Shown here: one piece after another, positions 52,026 to 60,028 of the stretch | Layout: every line of letters begins with the position of its first letter | Numbering within the stretch: position 1 is the first letter of the stretch | NCBI GenBank assembly: GCA_023701135.1 | Contig: JAMPXP010000016.1 | Location: 61,120 to 125,119, forward strand | Source of the DNA: Desulfobacula sp. | GTDB taxonomy: Bacteria > Desulfobacterota > Desulfobacteria > Desulfobacterales > Desulfobacteraceae | Length of the DNA: 64,000 nucleotides | Direction of reading: 5' to 3' | Translations under genes and position numbers: made by a program | The notes under the pieces: model-generated | Told to the model about the DNA's origin: nothing | Database searches by the model: none | The model's input: only the letters and a program-made list of their open reading frames with translations

Positions 52026-52858
52026 TTTACTTTTTTTCCTGTCAGGGCAAGGAAAGCATCTTCCAGATTGACCCGCCGAAGGGTAAAGCTGTCCTTGTGG
52101 GCGGCAATATAATCATTGGCTTCTTTCCGGTCGTTAAAATAATGGGTTTCCATGTCGTCTTCCTTGAGCCGGTCGAGAGCCCAAACGCCCATTTGGTTCA
52201 TGAGGGCTTCCGGCGTATCCACCACCACGATGGAGCCCTTGTCCAGGAAGGCCACCCGGTCGGCAAGGAATTCAGCCTCTTCGATATAATGGGTGGTCAG
52301 GAAAATGGTGGTGCCGTGCTGCTGGATTTTCCGGATCAGGGCCCAGATTTTTCTCCGGATGGCTGCATCCAGGCCCACGGTGGGTTCGTCCAGGAACAGG
52401 ATGGACGGCGAATGCAGAAGGGCCCTGGCAATCATGAGCCTTCGTTTGAGCCCGCCGGACAGGTTTTTGACCAGGGTCTCTTTCCGGTCGCTCATTTCCA
52501 CATAGTCCAGGAGTTCGTCTATCCTCTTATTCCTTTCCTGCCTGTCCATCCTGAAGAGCTTGCCATGGATGGTCAGGTTTTCAAACACGGACAATTCCCG
52601 GTCCAGGTTGATGGACTGGGGCACCAGCCCGCACTGCCTGCGGCTTTCAATGGAGCGGTTGCCCACATCAAACCCGTTGAGGCTGACCCTTCCCGAGCTG
52701 AGCCGGGTCAACCCCGTCAATATCCGTATGGTCGTTGTCTTGCCGGCCCCGTTGGGGCCGAGAAAGGCAAAGAGTTCTCCCTGCTTCACTTCCAGGTTCA
52801 CATCCTTCAGGGCCTGGACGGTTTTATAGGTTTTGTTCAGATGTTCTATCCGGATCAA
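52022..52858 (-). CDS. ABC transporter ATP-binding protein (DrrA-type)
   Basis: A 278-residue ATPase that powers the adjacent ABC-2 permease. Walker A is GPNGAGKTT (about residues 34-42), signature LSGGLKRRLMIA, Walker B SILFLDEPTVGLD, and the switch His in TTHYIEEA. The C-terminal 50 residues form the short extension seen in daunorubicin/drug-type exporters. The gene is first of a two-gene unit. A separate importer operon ends about 90 bp upstream on the same strand. Confidence 0.9.
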   Translation of the reverse strand: MIRIEHLNKTYKTVQALKDVNLEVKQGELFAFLGPNGAGKTTTIRILTGLTRLSSGRVSLNGFDVGNRSIESRRQCGLVPQSINLDRELSVFENLTIHGKLFRMDRQERNKRIDELLDYVEMSDRKETLVKNLSGGLKRRLMIARALLHSPSILFLDEPTVGLDAAIRRKIWALIRKIQQHGTTIFLTTHYIEEAEFLADRVAFLDKGSIVVVDTPEALMNQMGVWALDRLKEDDMETHYFNDRKEANDYIAAHKDSFTLRRVNLEDAFLALTGKKVK

Positions 52859-52950
52859 AGCAACATTCCTTGTTCAATATCATCCCGGGGGTTGGCCCCG
52901 GCGTTGTCAGGGATGTATCATATCTCCCCTTCCATGGGATGGCAAGTTTT

Positions 52951-53559
52951 TCAGACCGGTTGAATAAAATAGTCCAGGGTCCGCCGGCAGAGGCTGGATA
53001 TCAATGCGCTGTCATGGCTGATAACCAGGAGCCCCAGGTTTCTCTTTTTTGCAATGCCGAGAACAGCTTTCCAGATAATGGCCTGGGTCAGGGCGTCCAG
53101 CATGGAGGTCATCTCATCGCAGAGCAGGTATTGGGTTTTGGGGTGGAGGGCCCGGGCCAGGCAGACCCGTTGAAGCTCGCCCCCGGAAAGTTCATGGGGA
53201 TAACGCTCCATCCAGGATTCATCAATGGACAATTCGGTTAGCAGGTCAGAAGAAGGAGCTGCCGCCTCGGCCAGGAGTTTTTTGATCTTCCATCGCGGGT
53301 TGACGGCCAGTTCCGGGTGCTGGAATAAAAGCTGGACCGGGTTGAATGCCTTTTGCTGCAAAGGGTGTCCGTCTATCCGGATACTGCCCTGGTGAGGCTT
53401 CATATACCCTGCCAGGGTTTTGGCCAGGGTGGATTTCCCCTTGCCGCTGGAGCCCGGCAGACCCACGATCTCACCCGGTTTGATATCTATGTCCAGCCCC
53501 TGGAACAGCCATGGGCCATCCGTTGCATAACGAAAGGCGACCTTTTTTGCTTCAAGCAT
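52951..53559 (-). CDS. ABC importer ATP-binding protein, second ATPase (NikE/DppF-like)
   Basis: A 202-residue ATPase with Walker A GSSGKGKST (the usual GxxGxGKS/T is kept as GKGKST), signature LSGGELQRVCLARAL, Walker B YLLCDEMTSMLD and switch His in VISHDSALI. It is shorter than the roughly 260-330 residues of DppF, lacking the C-terminal oligopeptide/nickel motif. The catalytic Glu after Walker B is present (CDEMT). It overlaps the first ATPase gene by 8 bp. It is the last gene of a five-gene importer operon. Confidence 0.85.
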   Translation of the reverse strand: MLEAKKVAFRYATDGPWLFQGLDIDIKPGEIVGLPGSSGKGKSTLAKTLAGYMKPHQGSIRIDGHPLQQKAFNPVQLLFQHPELAVNPRWKIKKLLAEAAAPSSDLLTELSIDESWMERYPHELSGGELQRVCLARALHPKTQYLLCDEMTSMLDALTQAIIWKAVLGIAKKRNLGLLVISHDSALISSLCRRTLDYFIQPV

Positions 53560-54475
53560 GGTGACACCTCACACAGCCCTGGTTCAGGTTTTTGATGCCC
53601 GGCAGAGACCCTTCGCAAAGGGGCGTGGATTTTTCACAGAAGAAGATGAAGGGGCAGCCGCCGGATGAAGAAATAGGGCTTCGCGCGGGCAGGGACTTCA
53701 CAAACCCCCTGCCGGGCAGGGCATCCCACAGAGCCCTGGAATAGGGGTGCCGGAGCTTGCCGGACCCGTTGAAATCGCTTGCCCGCGCTTCTTCCACAGT
53801 GACGCCGCCGCAGAAAACCGTTACCCGGTCGGCAATGGAAAGCGCGGCCTCAATATCATGGGTGATCAGGAGCACAGCCTTGCCCGCGTCGGCCAGCCCC
53901 CGGAGATGCCCCAGGGTTTCCCCGGCGGTGGCCTGATCCAGGCCGTTGGTGGGCTCATCGGCCAGGATCAGGTCGGCTTTGCCGATGGTGGCCGTGGCCG
54001 TCAGAATGCGCCGGGCCATGCCACCGGAAAGCTGGAAGGGAAAGCGCCGGGCAATTTTTTCTTCCAGGCGGTAGCGCCGGAGGGCCTCAAGGGTGGCTTT
54101 CCAAGAGGCTTTGGGGCTGACCCCGCTGAGTTCGGCGGCCCGGGCAATCTGCACGCCCACCTTGAGCAAGGGATTTAAATAGGTCATGGATTGGGGGATG
54201 AGGGCGATTTCCCGGCCCCGCAATAGGGCCATGTCTTTGGGGGTCAGCTTTTTCCCCTTAAAGGTGAGGTCTCCGGACAGGCTGGCATTCCTGGGGAGGA
54301 TTCCCAGCAGGGCATGGGCCAGAAGGCTTTTTCCGGCGCCGGACTGGCCCACCACGGCCAGGACTTCTTTTTTAGAGACAGACAGGTCCAGGCTTCGGAT
54401 GGCCAGGACAGTATGTTTTTTCAGCCCGAAGGAATAACTGGAAAAACCAATGGAAAGCGATTTGATATCAAGCAT
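53552..54475 (-). CDS. ABC importer ATP-binding protein, first ATPase (NikD/DppD-like)
   Basis: A 307-residue ATPase of the peptide/nickel importer class. Walker A is GQSGAGKS, signature LSGGMARRILTA, Walker B LILADEPTNGLD and switch His in LLITHDIEAALS. The C-terminal extension carries the cysteine pattern GCPFIFFCEK...LCEG and a final CVRCHH, comparable to the Fe-S-binding tail of Opp/Dpp/Nik ATPases, although the usual tryptophan/arginine context differs. I chose the ATG at 54475, since AGGAG lies 7 nt upstream, whereas the ATG at 54481 is too close. Confidence 0.87.
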   Translation of the reverse strand: MLDIKSLSIGFSSYSFGLKKHTVLAIRSLDLSVSKKEVLAVVGQSGAGKSLLAHALLGILPRNASLSGDLTFKGKKLTPKDMALLRGREIALIPQSMTYLNPLLKVGVQIARAAELSGVSPKASWKATLEALRRYRLEEKIARRFPFQLSGGMARRILTATATIGKADLILADEPTNGLDQATAGETLGHLRGLADAGKAVLLITHDIEAALSIADRVTVFCGGVTVEEARASDFNGSGKLRHPYSRALWDALPGRGFVKSLPARSPISSSGGCPFIFFCEKSTPLCEGSLPGIKNLNQGCVRCHHA

Positions 54476-54490
54476 GATCATACTCCTATT

Positions 54491-55330
54491 TTATTCCCGG
54501 CAGGTTTTCGGGTCCAGAAGGGCCCGGACATTGCCGCCCAGGATGTCAAAGGCTTTAACGGTGATGACCAGGGTGAGGCCCGGTGCCACAGCCAACCACC
54601 ACAATCCCATGGACAGGTAGCGCATGGATTCGGCCAGAAGGGCGCCAATGGCCGGGGTGTGCGGGCTCATGCCGAAACCCAGGAAGGTGAGGGCAGCCGC
54701 ATGCAGAATGGCATGGGGAAAAAGCAGGAGCAGGCCCACCATGAACTGCGGCAAAACATGGGGCAGCATATGATGCCGTGCAATATACAAAGGCCTTTTT
54801 CCCAGTTGGCGGGACAATTGGATGTATTCCGAAGACCGGAGCGCAAGGACTTCGGCTCGGATGACCCGCGTCAGGGACGGCCAGTGGGAGGCTGCCACGG
54901 CAATGATGACGCCTTTTTCACCGCCCCCGCAGGCAAAGGAAATGAGGATGAGCAGCACCAGGTGGGGAGTTGCCATGGCAATATCCACCAGCCAGGTGAT
55001 GACGGCATCCACGGCCCGGCCCAGGGTGGCGGCGCAAAGGCCCAGCAAAAGAGCAATGCCGGCAGAACAGCCGGCCGCCGTGAGCCCGACCCTGAGACTG
55101 ATTCTCAGGCCTTTCAGGGTCCTGGCCAGCATATCCCGCCCCAGCCAGTCGGTGCCGAAGGGGTATTGAAGGCTGGGGGGAAGTTTCCTCAGGGTCAGGG
55201 CCGTGACCTCACCCCGGTCCCCGTAGAGCCAGGCGCCGGTGAACACGCAGGCAAAGAGGGCAAGACACCCCAGGATGACGGCGATGGTCCGGGATCTCCG
55301 GTCCATGGGCAAAAGGGCGTGAACGTTCAT
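54491..55330 (-). CDS. ABC importer permease (NikC/DppC-like)
   Basis: A 279-residue inner-membrane permease with about six segments. The N-terminal PFGTDWLGRDMLARTLKGLRISL segment is the conserved entry of DppC/NikC proteins, and the EAA loop is visible as EYIQLSRQLGKRPLYIARHHMLPHV. It pairs with the other permease to form the channel. It overlaps the upstream permease gene by 4 bp. Confidence 0.9.
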   Translation of the reverse strand: MNVHALLPMDRRSRTIAVILGCLALFACVFTGAWLYGDRGEVTALTLRKLPPSLQYPFGTDWLGRDMLARTLKGLRISLRVGLTAAGCSAGIALLLGLCAATLGRAVDAVITWLVDIAMATPHLVLLILISFACGGGEKGVIIAVAASHWPSLTRVIRAEVLALRSSEYIQLSRQLGKRPLYIARHHMLPHVLPQFMVGLLLLFPHAILHAAALTFLGFGMSPHTPAIGALLAESMRYLSMGLWWLAVAPGLTLVITVKAFDILGGNVRALLDPKTCRE

Positions 55331-56325
55331 ATCAGACCTCCTGTTTTCCGGATCCTCGGGTCCACGGCCTGGTAGATCAGATCGGCCATGGTATTACCGG
55401 CAAAGACAAAGAGGGTGCTGAAAATAACAATACCCAGGAGCAGGGGCACATCCCCCCGGTACCCGGCTTCCACCGTGGTTTTTCCAAGGCCCGGATAGGA
55501 AAAGACCTGTTCCGCAAGGACGGCCCCGCCAAAGAGTTCTCCGATGGAGGCGAACTGGAGGGTGACGGCCGGAAGCAACACGTTTCTCAAGGCATGCCGG
55601 AAGGCAATACCCAGGTCCTTTTCTCCCTGAGCCCTGGCAAAGGCGGCATAATCACTATTCATGGCCTCTATGGTTTTCTCACGAGTATGAAGGGTGATCT
55701 GGGCAATGCCGATGAGGGACAGGGTAAAGGCGGGCAGCACCAGATGATGGACCCGCTGCCCGAGGGTGGCCTGCTCCGGGCTCAGGCCCACGGGCCAGGC
55801 GCAGCAGACCGGGGTCCAGCCCAATTGGATGGAAAAAACAGTGAGCAGGACCATGCCCACCCAGAAGGTGGGGGTGGAGGCCATGGTATAGGCGTAAAGG
55901 CTGATGCTTTTATCCAGGACTGAGTTTTCAAAGGTGCCGGAAAGCACTCCCAGCACAAAACCGAAAATCCCGGACAGGGTCCAGGCCAGAAACATGAGCC
56001 AGAAAGAGGTGACAAAGCGTTTACCGATAACAGACAGCACAGGCTCGTTAAAGATCGTGGAAAGGCCGAAATTGCCCTGGATCAATTGGGATGCCCAGTT
56101 AAAAAAGCGTTCCACCGGCGGCTGGTCAAGGCCCCATCTTTTGGCAATGATCTCTCTTTGTTCCGGGGACACTTTGAGGATGGCCGTCCCCAGATAGGCA
56201 TCCACCGGGTTAACCGGGGAAAAGCTCACCAGGACATAGGAAAAGGTGGCCACGGCTGCCATCAGCAGCATGAGCCGGAGGATTTTCTTCAGGCAGAATA
56301 AAATAAGGGTGTTTTTCATGATCAT
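55327..56325 (-). CDS. ABC importer permease (NikB/DppB-like)
   Basis: A 332-residue inner-membrane permease. Conserved features are the FSPVNPVDAYLG segment near the N-terminus, the GNFGLSTIFNEPV segment, the EAA-like loop DYAAFARAQGEKDLGIAFRHALRNVLLP, and the terminal DLIYQAVDPRIRK that ends most DppB proteins. I start at the ATG at 56325 (or 56319), since the frame further upstream overlaps the substrate-binding protein gene and has no ribosome binding site. Co-transcribed with the four neighbouring importer genes. Confidence 0.9.
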   Translation of the reverse strand: MIMKNTLILFCLKKILRLMLLMAAVATFSYVLVSFSPVNPVDAYLGTAILKVSPEQREIIAKRWGLDQPPVERFFNWASQLIQGNFGLSTIFNEPVLSVIGKRFVTSFWLMFLAWTLSGIFGFVLGVLSGTFENSVLDKSISLYAYTMASTPTFWVGMVLLTVFSIQLGWTPVCCAWPVGLSPEQATLGQRVHHLVLPAFTLSLIGIAQITLHTREKTIEAMNSDYAAFARAQGEKDLGIAFRHALRNVLLPAVTLQFASIGELFGGAVLAEQVFSYPGLGKTTVEAGYRGDVPLLLGIVIFSTLFVFAGNTMADLIYQAVDPRIRKTGGLI

Positions 56326-56377
56326 ACGGGTTTCCGGCCGGGAAAACGCTTCCCGGCCGCTTTCAGTTTGGGGTTGG

Positions 56378-57976
56378 TTATTCGCAGATCCACTTCCATT
56401 CATGGATATTGGCGGTGATGGGCCAGCCGTGGCCGTGGGGTTCCATCTGGGATTTGCCCACGTTCAGGCATTTGTTCACAAAATAGGTATGGTCCAGGTT
56501 GACCATCCAGGCCCAGGCCGCATCGCCGGGCATCGTAAAACCGGTTTTCCCGTCCCACTGGGCCTTCTGCCAGAAGGGAATGGAGGCTTCAAAGGACTCG
56601 GCAGCCCGTGCCTGTTCCAGGTATTGATCCACAGTGGCATTGGAATAGAACCCGGCATTCCAGTACATGGGCTCGGGGCCGGGGGTATGATATAATTTAA
56701 ACATTTCAAGGGGGCTGTGGTCGCCGAATCCATAGACCACCACGTTGGTATGGGTCAGCTCGGTCTTAATCCTGTCCCAGCTCTCCCCTTTGGGGACAGC
56801 CTTGATGCCCACGGGCCTCAACATGTCGGAAACGGCCAGGGCCAGCCCCTGCCGCAGGGAATCCTTGGCATTATACACAATGGTGAATTCCGCCTTGAGT
56901 CCGTTTTTTTCCCTCACCCCGTCCTTATCCGTGTCCTTCCACCCGGCCTGTTCAAGAATGGCAATAGCCTTGGCCGGGTCATTGTCCTTAAACCGGATGT
57001 CTTTGTTATCCCAGGGCAGGTCGTCCACAACCCCGAAGGCCGATCTGCCGTGACCATCCAGAATACCCGCCACCAGGGCCTCCCGGTCCATGGCAAAGTT
57101 GACGGCCTTGCGGATGGCGACATCGGCGGTTACGGAATTCCCGACAGCCAGCCCATTGGGCGTTTTTCTCCCTTCATCCGGAACCATCGGGAACATGAGG
57201 CCGCGGTTGTCCACGCTCTTCACCACATGGAGCCTCATACCCGGGATCTCCTGTCCGGCCAGGTTGGAGGGGACCCCCAGCACATCCACCTCACCGGCCC
57301 GGGCTGCGGCCAGGGCCGCATCTTCTTCGGAAAAAAGAAAGACAAGCTGCCGGATGGCCGGCTTTGTCCCGTAATAGCGGTCATTGGCTTCCACCACCAT
57401 CTGCTGGCCTTCGTCCCACCGCACCAGCTTATAGGGGCCCGAACCGATGGGAGCCCTGGCATAGCCGGGGCCGTATAGTTTTTCCGGGACAATGCCCAGG
57501 GTGATGAGGTGCTGGATAAAGGTGATATCCGGGGTTTTCAGCTTCAGGGTCACGGTTGTTTTGTCCATGGCTTTGGCCGATTCCAGGGGGGACAGGTCAA
57601 TTTTGCCGCCGGCCTCCAGCCCTTTGTTAAAGGTAAAGGCGACATCGGCGGCCGTGAGGGCTGAACCGTCGGAGAACACAACGCCTTCCCGGATTTTCAC
57701 GGTCCAGGTCAGCTTGTCCTTGGAAAGGGTCCATTCCCTGGCCAGGTCCGGGACGATTTTTAGATCCGCATCCCGTTTCAGCAGGGTGCTGTGAAAGAGC
57801 GGGTTGCCGTAGCTGCCCCATCCGAGAAGGGGATCATAGCCCTCTTCACTTTCACCCCCCACGGCCAGAACAATCCTGTCTTTTGCGGCAAGGGCGGGAC
57901 AAACCATAACAAACATGAACATGCACAAAACCATCAGGCTTCCAAGAGAAGCCAAGGCGGATTTTTTTTGAAACAT
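56378..57976 (-). CDS. ABC importer family 5 substrate-binding protein
   Basis: A 532-residue exported protein: signal peptide of about 30 residues (MFQKKSALASLGSLMVLCM... ending ALAA), then the SBP family 5 fold with KIVPDLAREWTLSKDKLTWTV and REGVVFSDGSALTAADVAFTF. This family binds peptides, nickel complexes or other solutes; the ligand is not settled by sequence. Nickel is plausible, since the organism makes a Ni-CODH. The start has AGGAGG at 7 nt. An in-frame extension to 58030 would run into a terminator-like hairpin and is rejected. It is first in the five-gene operon. Confidence 0.88.
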   Translation of the reverse strand: MFQKKSALASLGSLMVLCMFMFVMVCPALAAKDRIVLAVGGESEEGYDPLLGWGSYGNPLFHSTLLKRDADLKIVPDLAREWTLSKDKLTWTVKIREGVVFSDGSALTAADVAFTFNKGLEAGGKIDLSPLESAKAMDKTTVTLKLKTPDITFIQHLITLGIVPEKLYGPGYARAPIGSGPYKLVRWDEGQQMVVEANDRYYGTKPAIRQLVFLFSEEDAALAAARAGEVDVLGVPSNLAGQEIPGMRLHVVKSVDNRGLMFPMVPDEGRKTPNGLAVGNSVTADVAIRKAVNFAMDREALVAGILDGHGRSAFGVVDDLPWDNKDIRFKDNDPAKAIAILEQAGWKDTDKDGVREKNGLKAEFTIVYNAKDSLRQGLALAVSDMLRPVGIKAVPKGESWDRIKTELTHTNVVVYGFGDHSPLEMFKLYHTPGPEPMYWNAGFYSNATVDQYLEQARAAESFEASIPFWQKAQWDGKTGFTMPGDAAWAWMVNLDHTYFVNKCLNVGKSQMEPHGHGWPITANIHEWKWICE

Positions 57977-57995
57977 TGCAAACCTCCTTTGTTCC

Positions 57996-58052
57996 AATAA
58001 AAAAAGCCGGGAAGATCCAATGGAATTCATTCCAAAAGGCCTTCCCGGCTTT
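57996..58052 (-). terminator. Attenuator-like terminator in the leader of the ABC importer operon
   Basis: On the minus strand a 12-bp perfect stem (58041-58052 with 58003-58014) ends in a run of seven T at 57996-58002+ just upstream of the ribosome binding site (57982-57989) of the substrate-binding protein gene. No room for a promoter remains between the hairpin and the gene, so the operon must be transcribed through it. Confidence 0.75.
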
Positions 58053-58092
58053 GTTATATATGTATGTTTCTGACTCGTTAAACCGTAAAGCG

Positions 58093-58110
58093 CTGCAATT
58101 TCAATTGCAG
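58093..58110 (-). repeat. Leader hairpin CTGCAAT-TGAA-ATTGCAG
   Basis: A 7-bp perfect inverted repeat with a 4-nt loop lies close to the predicted 5' end of the importer transcript, upstream of the terminator hairpin. It could be part of a regulatory leader or stabilise the mRNA. Confidence 0.5.
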
Positions 58111-58120
58111 ATTGACAGAG

Positions 58121-58149
58121 CTAATAACGAACCTGCCGGTTTTTGTCAA
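58121..58149 (-). promoter_or_regulatory. Predicted promoter of the ABC importer operon
   Basis: On the minus strand TTGACA (58144-58149), 17 bp, and TATTAG (58121-58126). It overlaps the stop codon of the DUF4143 ATPase gene. Start of transcription would be near 58114, giving a leader of about 138 nt. Confidence 0.55.
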
Positions 58150-59321
58150 GGATTAAAAAATGTATGAACCGATTCGCAGTCCCGCCACCCTGTCACCCGT
58201 ATCCCTTTGTGCAGATAGGATTCATCTCCGGCAAAGATCAAGGAGGGTGGGCCGGCTTTGTCTCCGGCCAGGGCAGACCATTTATGCAGTCCGGCAAAGG
58301 ATTCATGTGTCAGGGTGCGGCCCGATTTGATTTCAACCGGGATCAGTCGGGTTCCCTGGTCCATAAGGAGATCAACTTCGTTGCCGTTGCTGTCCCGCCA
58401 AAATGAAAAAGCCGGTTTTTCACCTTTGTTCAATTTTGATTTGATCAGCTCTGATATGATAAAGGTCTCAAAAATGCTGCCCCTGAGCGGATGGGTTATC
58501 ATTTGTTCGGTTGTCCGAATTCCCAGAAGCCAAGACACCAGCCCCACATCATAGAAATACAGTTTGGGCATCTTTACCAGCCGTTTGTTAAAACTGACGT
58601 GGTGAGGGCGCAGAAGAAATACCAAATAGCTGGCTTCCAGAACAGATATCCATGATCTTGCAGTATTATGGGTGATACCGCATTCAATTGCCAGGGAAGA
58701 CAGATTCAGCAACTGTCCCGTCCTGCCCGCACATAGCCTGACAAAACGCTGAAACGTTTCCAGATCCTGGATTTTGAGCATTTGCCGGACATCCCGTTCC
58801 ACATAGGCCGTTACATAAGCGCTTTGCCAGGCTGCAAAAGCCAGTCCACGATCATAGATGGGCGGATAGCAGCCGGTCAGCATCATGTCGTCAATGGTGA
58901 CGGGTAGCTTGTCCGCAAGGGTCAATTCCTGCACGGAAAAAGGAAGTAATTCCACAAAAGCGGTTCGCCCTGCAAGCGATTGCGTAATGCCGGACATCAG
59001 ACCGAACTGCTGGGACCCTGTCAATATGAACAGGCCCATGCGGCCATCCTTATCCACCAGGGTTTGAAGATAGGACAAAATTTCGGGACATCGCTGCACT
59101 TCATCCAGAACTGCGCCGTCAGGAAACCGTGCGAGAAAAGAACGGGGATCTTCAATGGCAGCCTGCCGCAGGTCCGGTTCTTCCAGGGACGCATATGGAT
59201 GATTTTCAAAAACCGCCCTGGCAAGGGTCGTCTTGCCCGACTGGCGGGGTCCCGTCAGGGTAACGATGGGAAATCCGCCCAGCAGGCTCTGTATTGTTTC
59301 TTTTGCATTTCGATGAATCAT
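58146..59321 (-). CDS. AAA ATPase with DUF4143 domain
   Basis: A 391-residue protein of the widespread AAA_14/DUF4143 type. The P-loop is LTGPRQSGKTTLARAVF (residues 21-37), Walker B appears as GAVLDEVQRCPEI, and the arginine-finger region as FILTGSQQFGLMSGITQSLAGR. The C-terminal DUF4143 part has the FWRDSNGNEVDLLMDQGTRLIPVEIKSGRT segment, where the D/E-x-K pattern (EVDLL...PVEIKSG) resembles a PD-(D/E)XK fold. The biological role of this family is unknown; members are often mobile or stand next to toxin and defence genes. It borders the AT-rich accessory stretch. Confidence 0.88.
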   Translation of the reverse strand: MIHRNAKETIQSLLGGFPIVTLTGPRQSGKTTLARAVFENHPYASLEEPDLRQAAIEDPRSFLARFPDGAVLDEVQRCPEILSYLQTLVDKDGRMGLFILTGSQQFGLMSGITQSLAGRTAFVELLPFSVQELTLADKLPVTIDDMMLTGCYPPIYDRGLAFAAWQSAYVTAYVERDVRQMLKIQDLETFQRFVRLCAGRTGQLLNLSSLAIECGITHNTARSWISVLEASYLVFLLRPHHVSFNKRLVKMPKLYFYDVGLVSWLLGIRTTEQMITHPLRGSIFETFIISELIKSKLNKGEKPAFSFWRDSNGNEVDLLMDQGTRLIPVEIKSGRTLTHESFAGLHKWSALAGDKAGPPSLIFAGDESYLHKGIRVTGWRDCESVHTFFNP

Positions 59322-59354
59322 GGCAATAGGTTAACAGGATTTTATGTAAATTGT

Positions 59355-59373
59355 CAATTTGTTTTACAAATTG
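59355..59373. repeat. Inverted repeat CAATTTG-TTTTA-CAAATTG
   Basis: A 7-bp perfect inverted repeat about 35 bp upstream of the DUF4143 ATPase start; flanking bases extend it imperfectly (TTTTATG on the left, CATAAAA on the right). It has the look of an operator over the gene's promoter. Confidence 0.5.
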
Positions 59374-59493
59374 CATAAAAATGTGTCTGTGAATTCATTA
59401 CGCGGCTATTGCCTGGTAATTTAAGTGAACGGGGTGGTTCGGGGGCTATGGCAAAAAGAAACGACTGTACGATTGGGTTTCCGCTATATAACT

Positions 59494-59994
59494 TTATTTC
59501 CAGCTACCCACATTTCTTTTTGTTGCGATTGTGGGCGTTTGGCTAAGACCTCGATCGGAATAAAAATAAGCATTGGCCCCAAACATTATTTTCCAAGTTT
59601 TTTTCCGCTCGTTCACTTCAACATATCCAACATTGGCTTTTTGTAATAAGGTTTTTACATAGTATCCATCGGATGGTGTACAAAAAAAGTCTGTTATTGC
59701 GGGGAATATTAATACGAAAGCTGGCCGAATGCCGTCAAACAATGACTGGCTATAGGTAATGGCTTGCCATGAAACTTGGATGCCTTTTTTTGCATCGGCC
59801 CCAGGAACTTTAACTTCAACCCCAAACCATTGTTTTTCGAAACCTCTATCAATTAAATCCTCACTTGGATACATCAAATAATCAATGATAACAGATGTAT
59901 TGTCGACAATAAAATTACCTGCAACATCTTCTCGAACAATGAAGTCTTTTCCGAACCATTCGAGCATGTATGATTTTAATTTAAGCTCGTTCAA
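59494..59994 (-). CDS. Protein with PD-(D/E)XK nuclease-like motif
   Basis: A 166-residue protein that I do not recognise as a family. Residues Asp38 (VIIDYLMYP) and Glu60-Val-Lys62 (WFGVEVKVPG) have the order and spacing of PD-(D/E)XK active sites, where a strand carries ExK after an acidic residue about 20 positions earlier. Predicted strands and a following helix (QVSWQAITYSQSLFDG) also fit. Its base composition is AT-rich. It lies 34 bp downstream of a gene for a membrane-anchored protein, so the two may be a unit. A nuclease function is inference. Confidence 0.6.
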   Translation of the reverse strand: MNELKLKSYMLEWFGKDFIVREDVAGNFIVDNTSVIIDYLMYPSEDLIDRGFEKQWFGVEVKVPGADAKKGIQVSWQAITYSQSLFDGIRPAFVLIFPAITDFFCTPSDGYYVKTLLQKANVGYVEVNERKKTWKIMFGANAYFYSDRGLSQTPTIATKRNVGSWK

Positions 59995-60028
59995 TATTCC
60001 ACCGGTTTAAATAGCCCCAACGTGATGA

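Noticed and set aside
56378..58030. Longer start for the substrate-binding protein at 58030
   Set aside because: The extra 18 residues are encoded inside the terminator hairpin, are not signal-peptide-like, and have no ribosome binding site; the ATG at 57976 has AGGAGG and starts a normal signal peptide.
57976..58145. Known riboswitch classes in the importer leader (cobalamin, NiCo, molybdenum)
   Set aside because: The leader is too short for cobalamin and I could not align conserved bases of the other classes; it is reported only as an attenuator-like structure.
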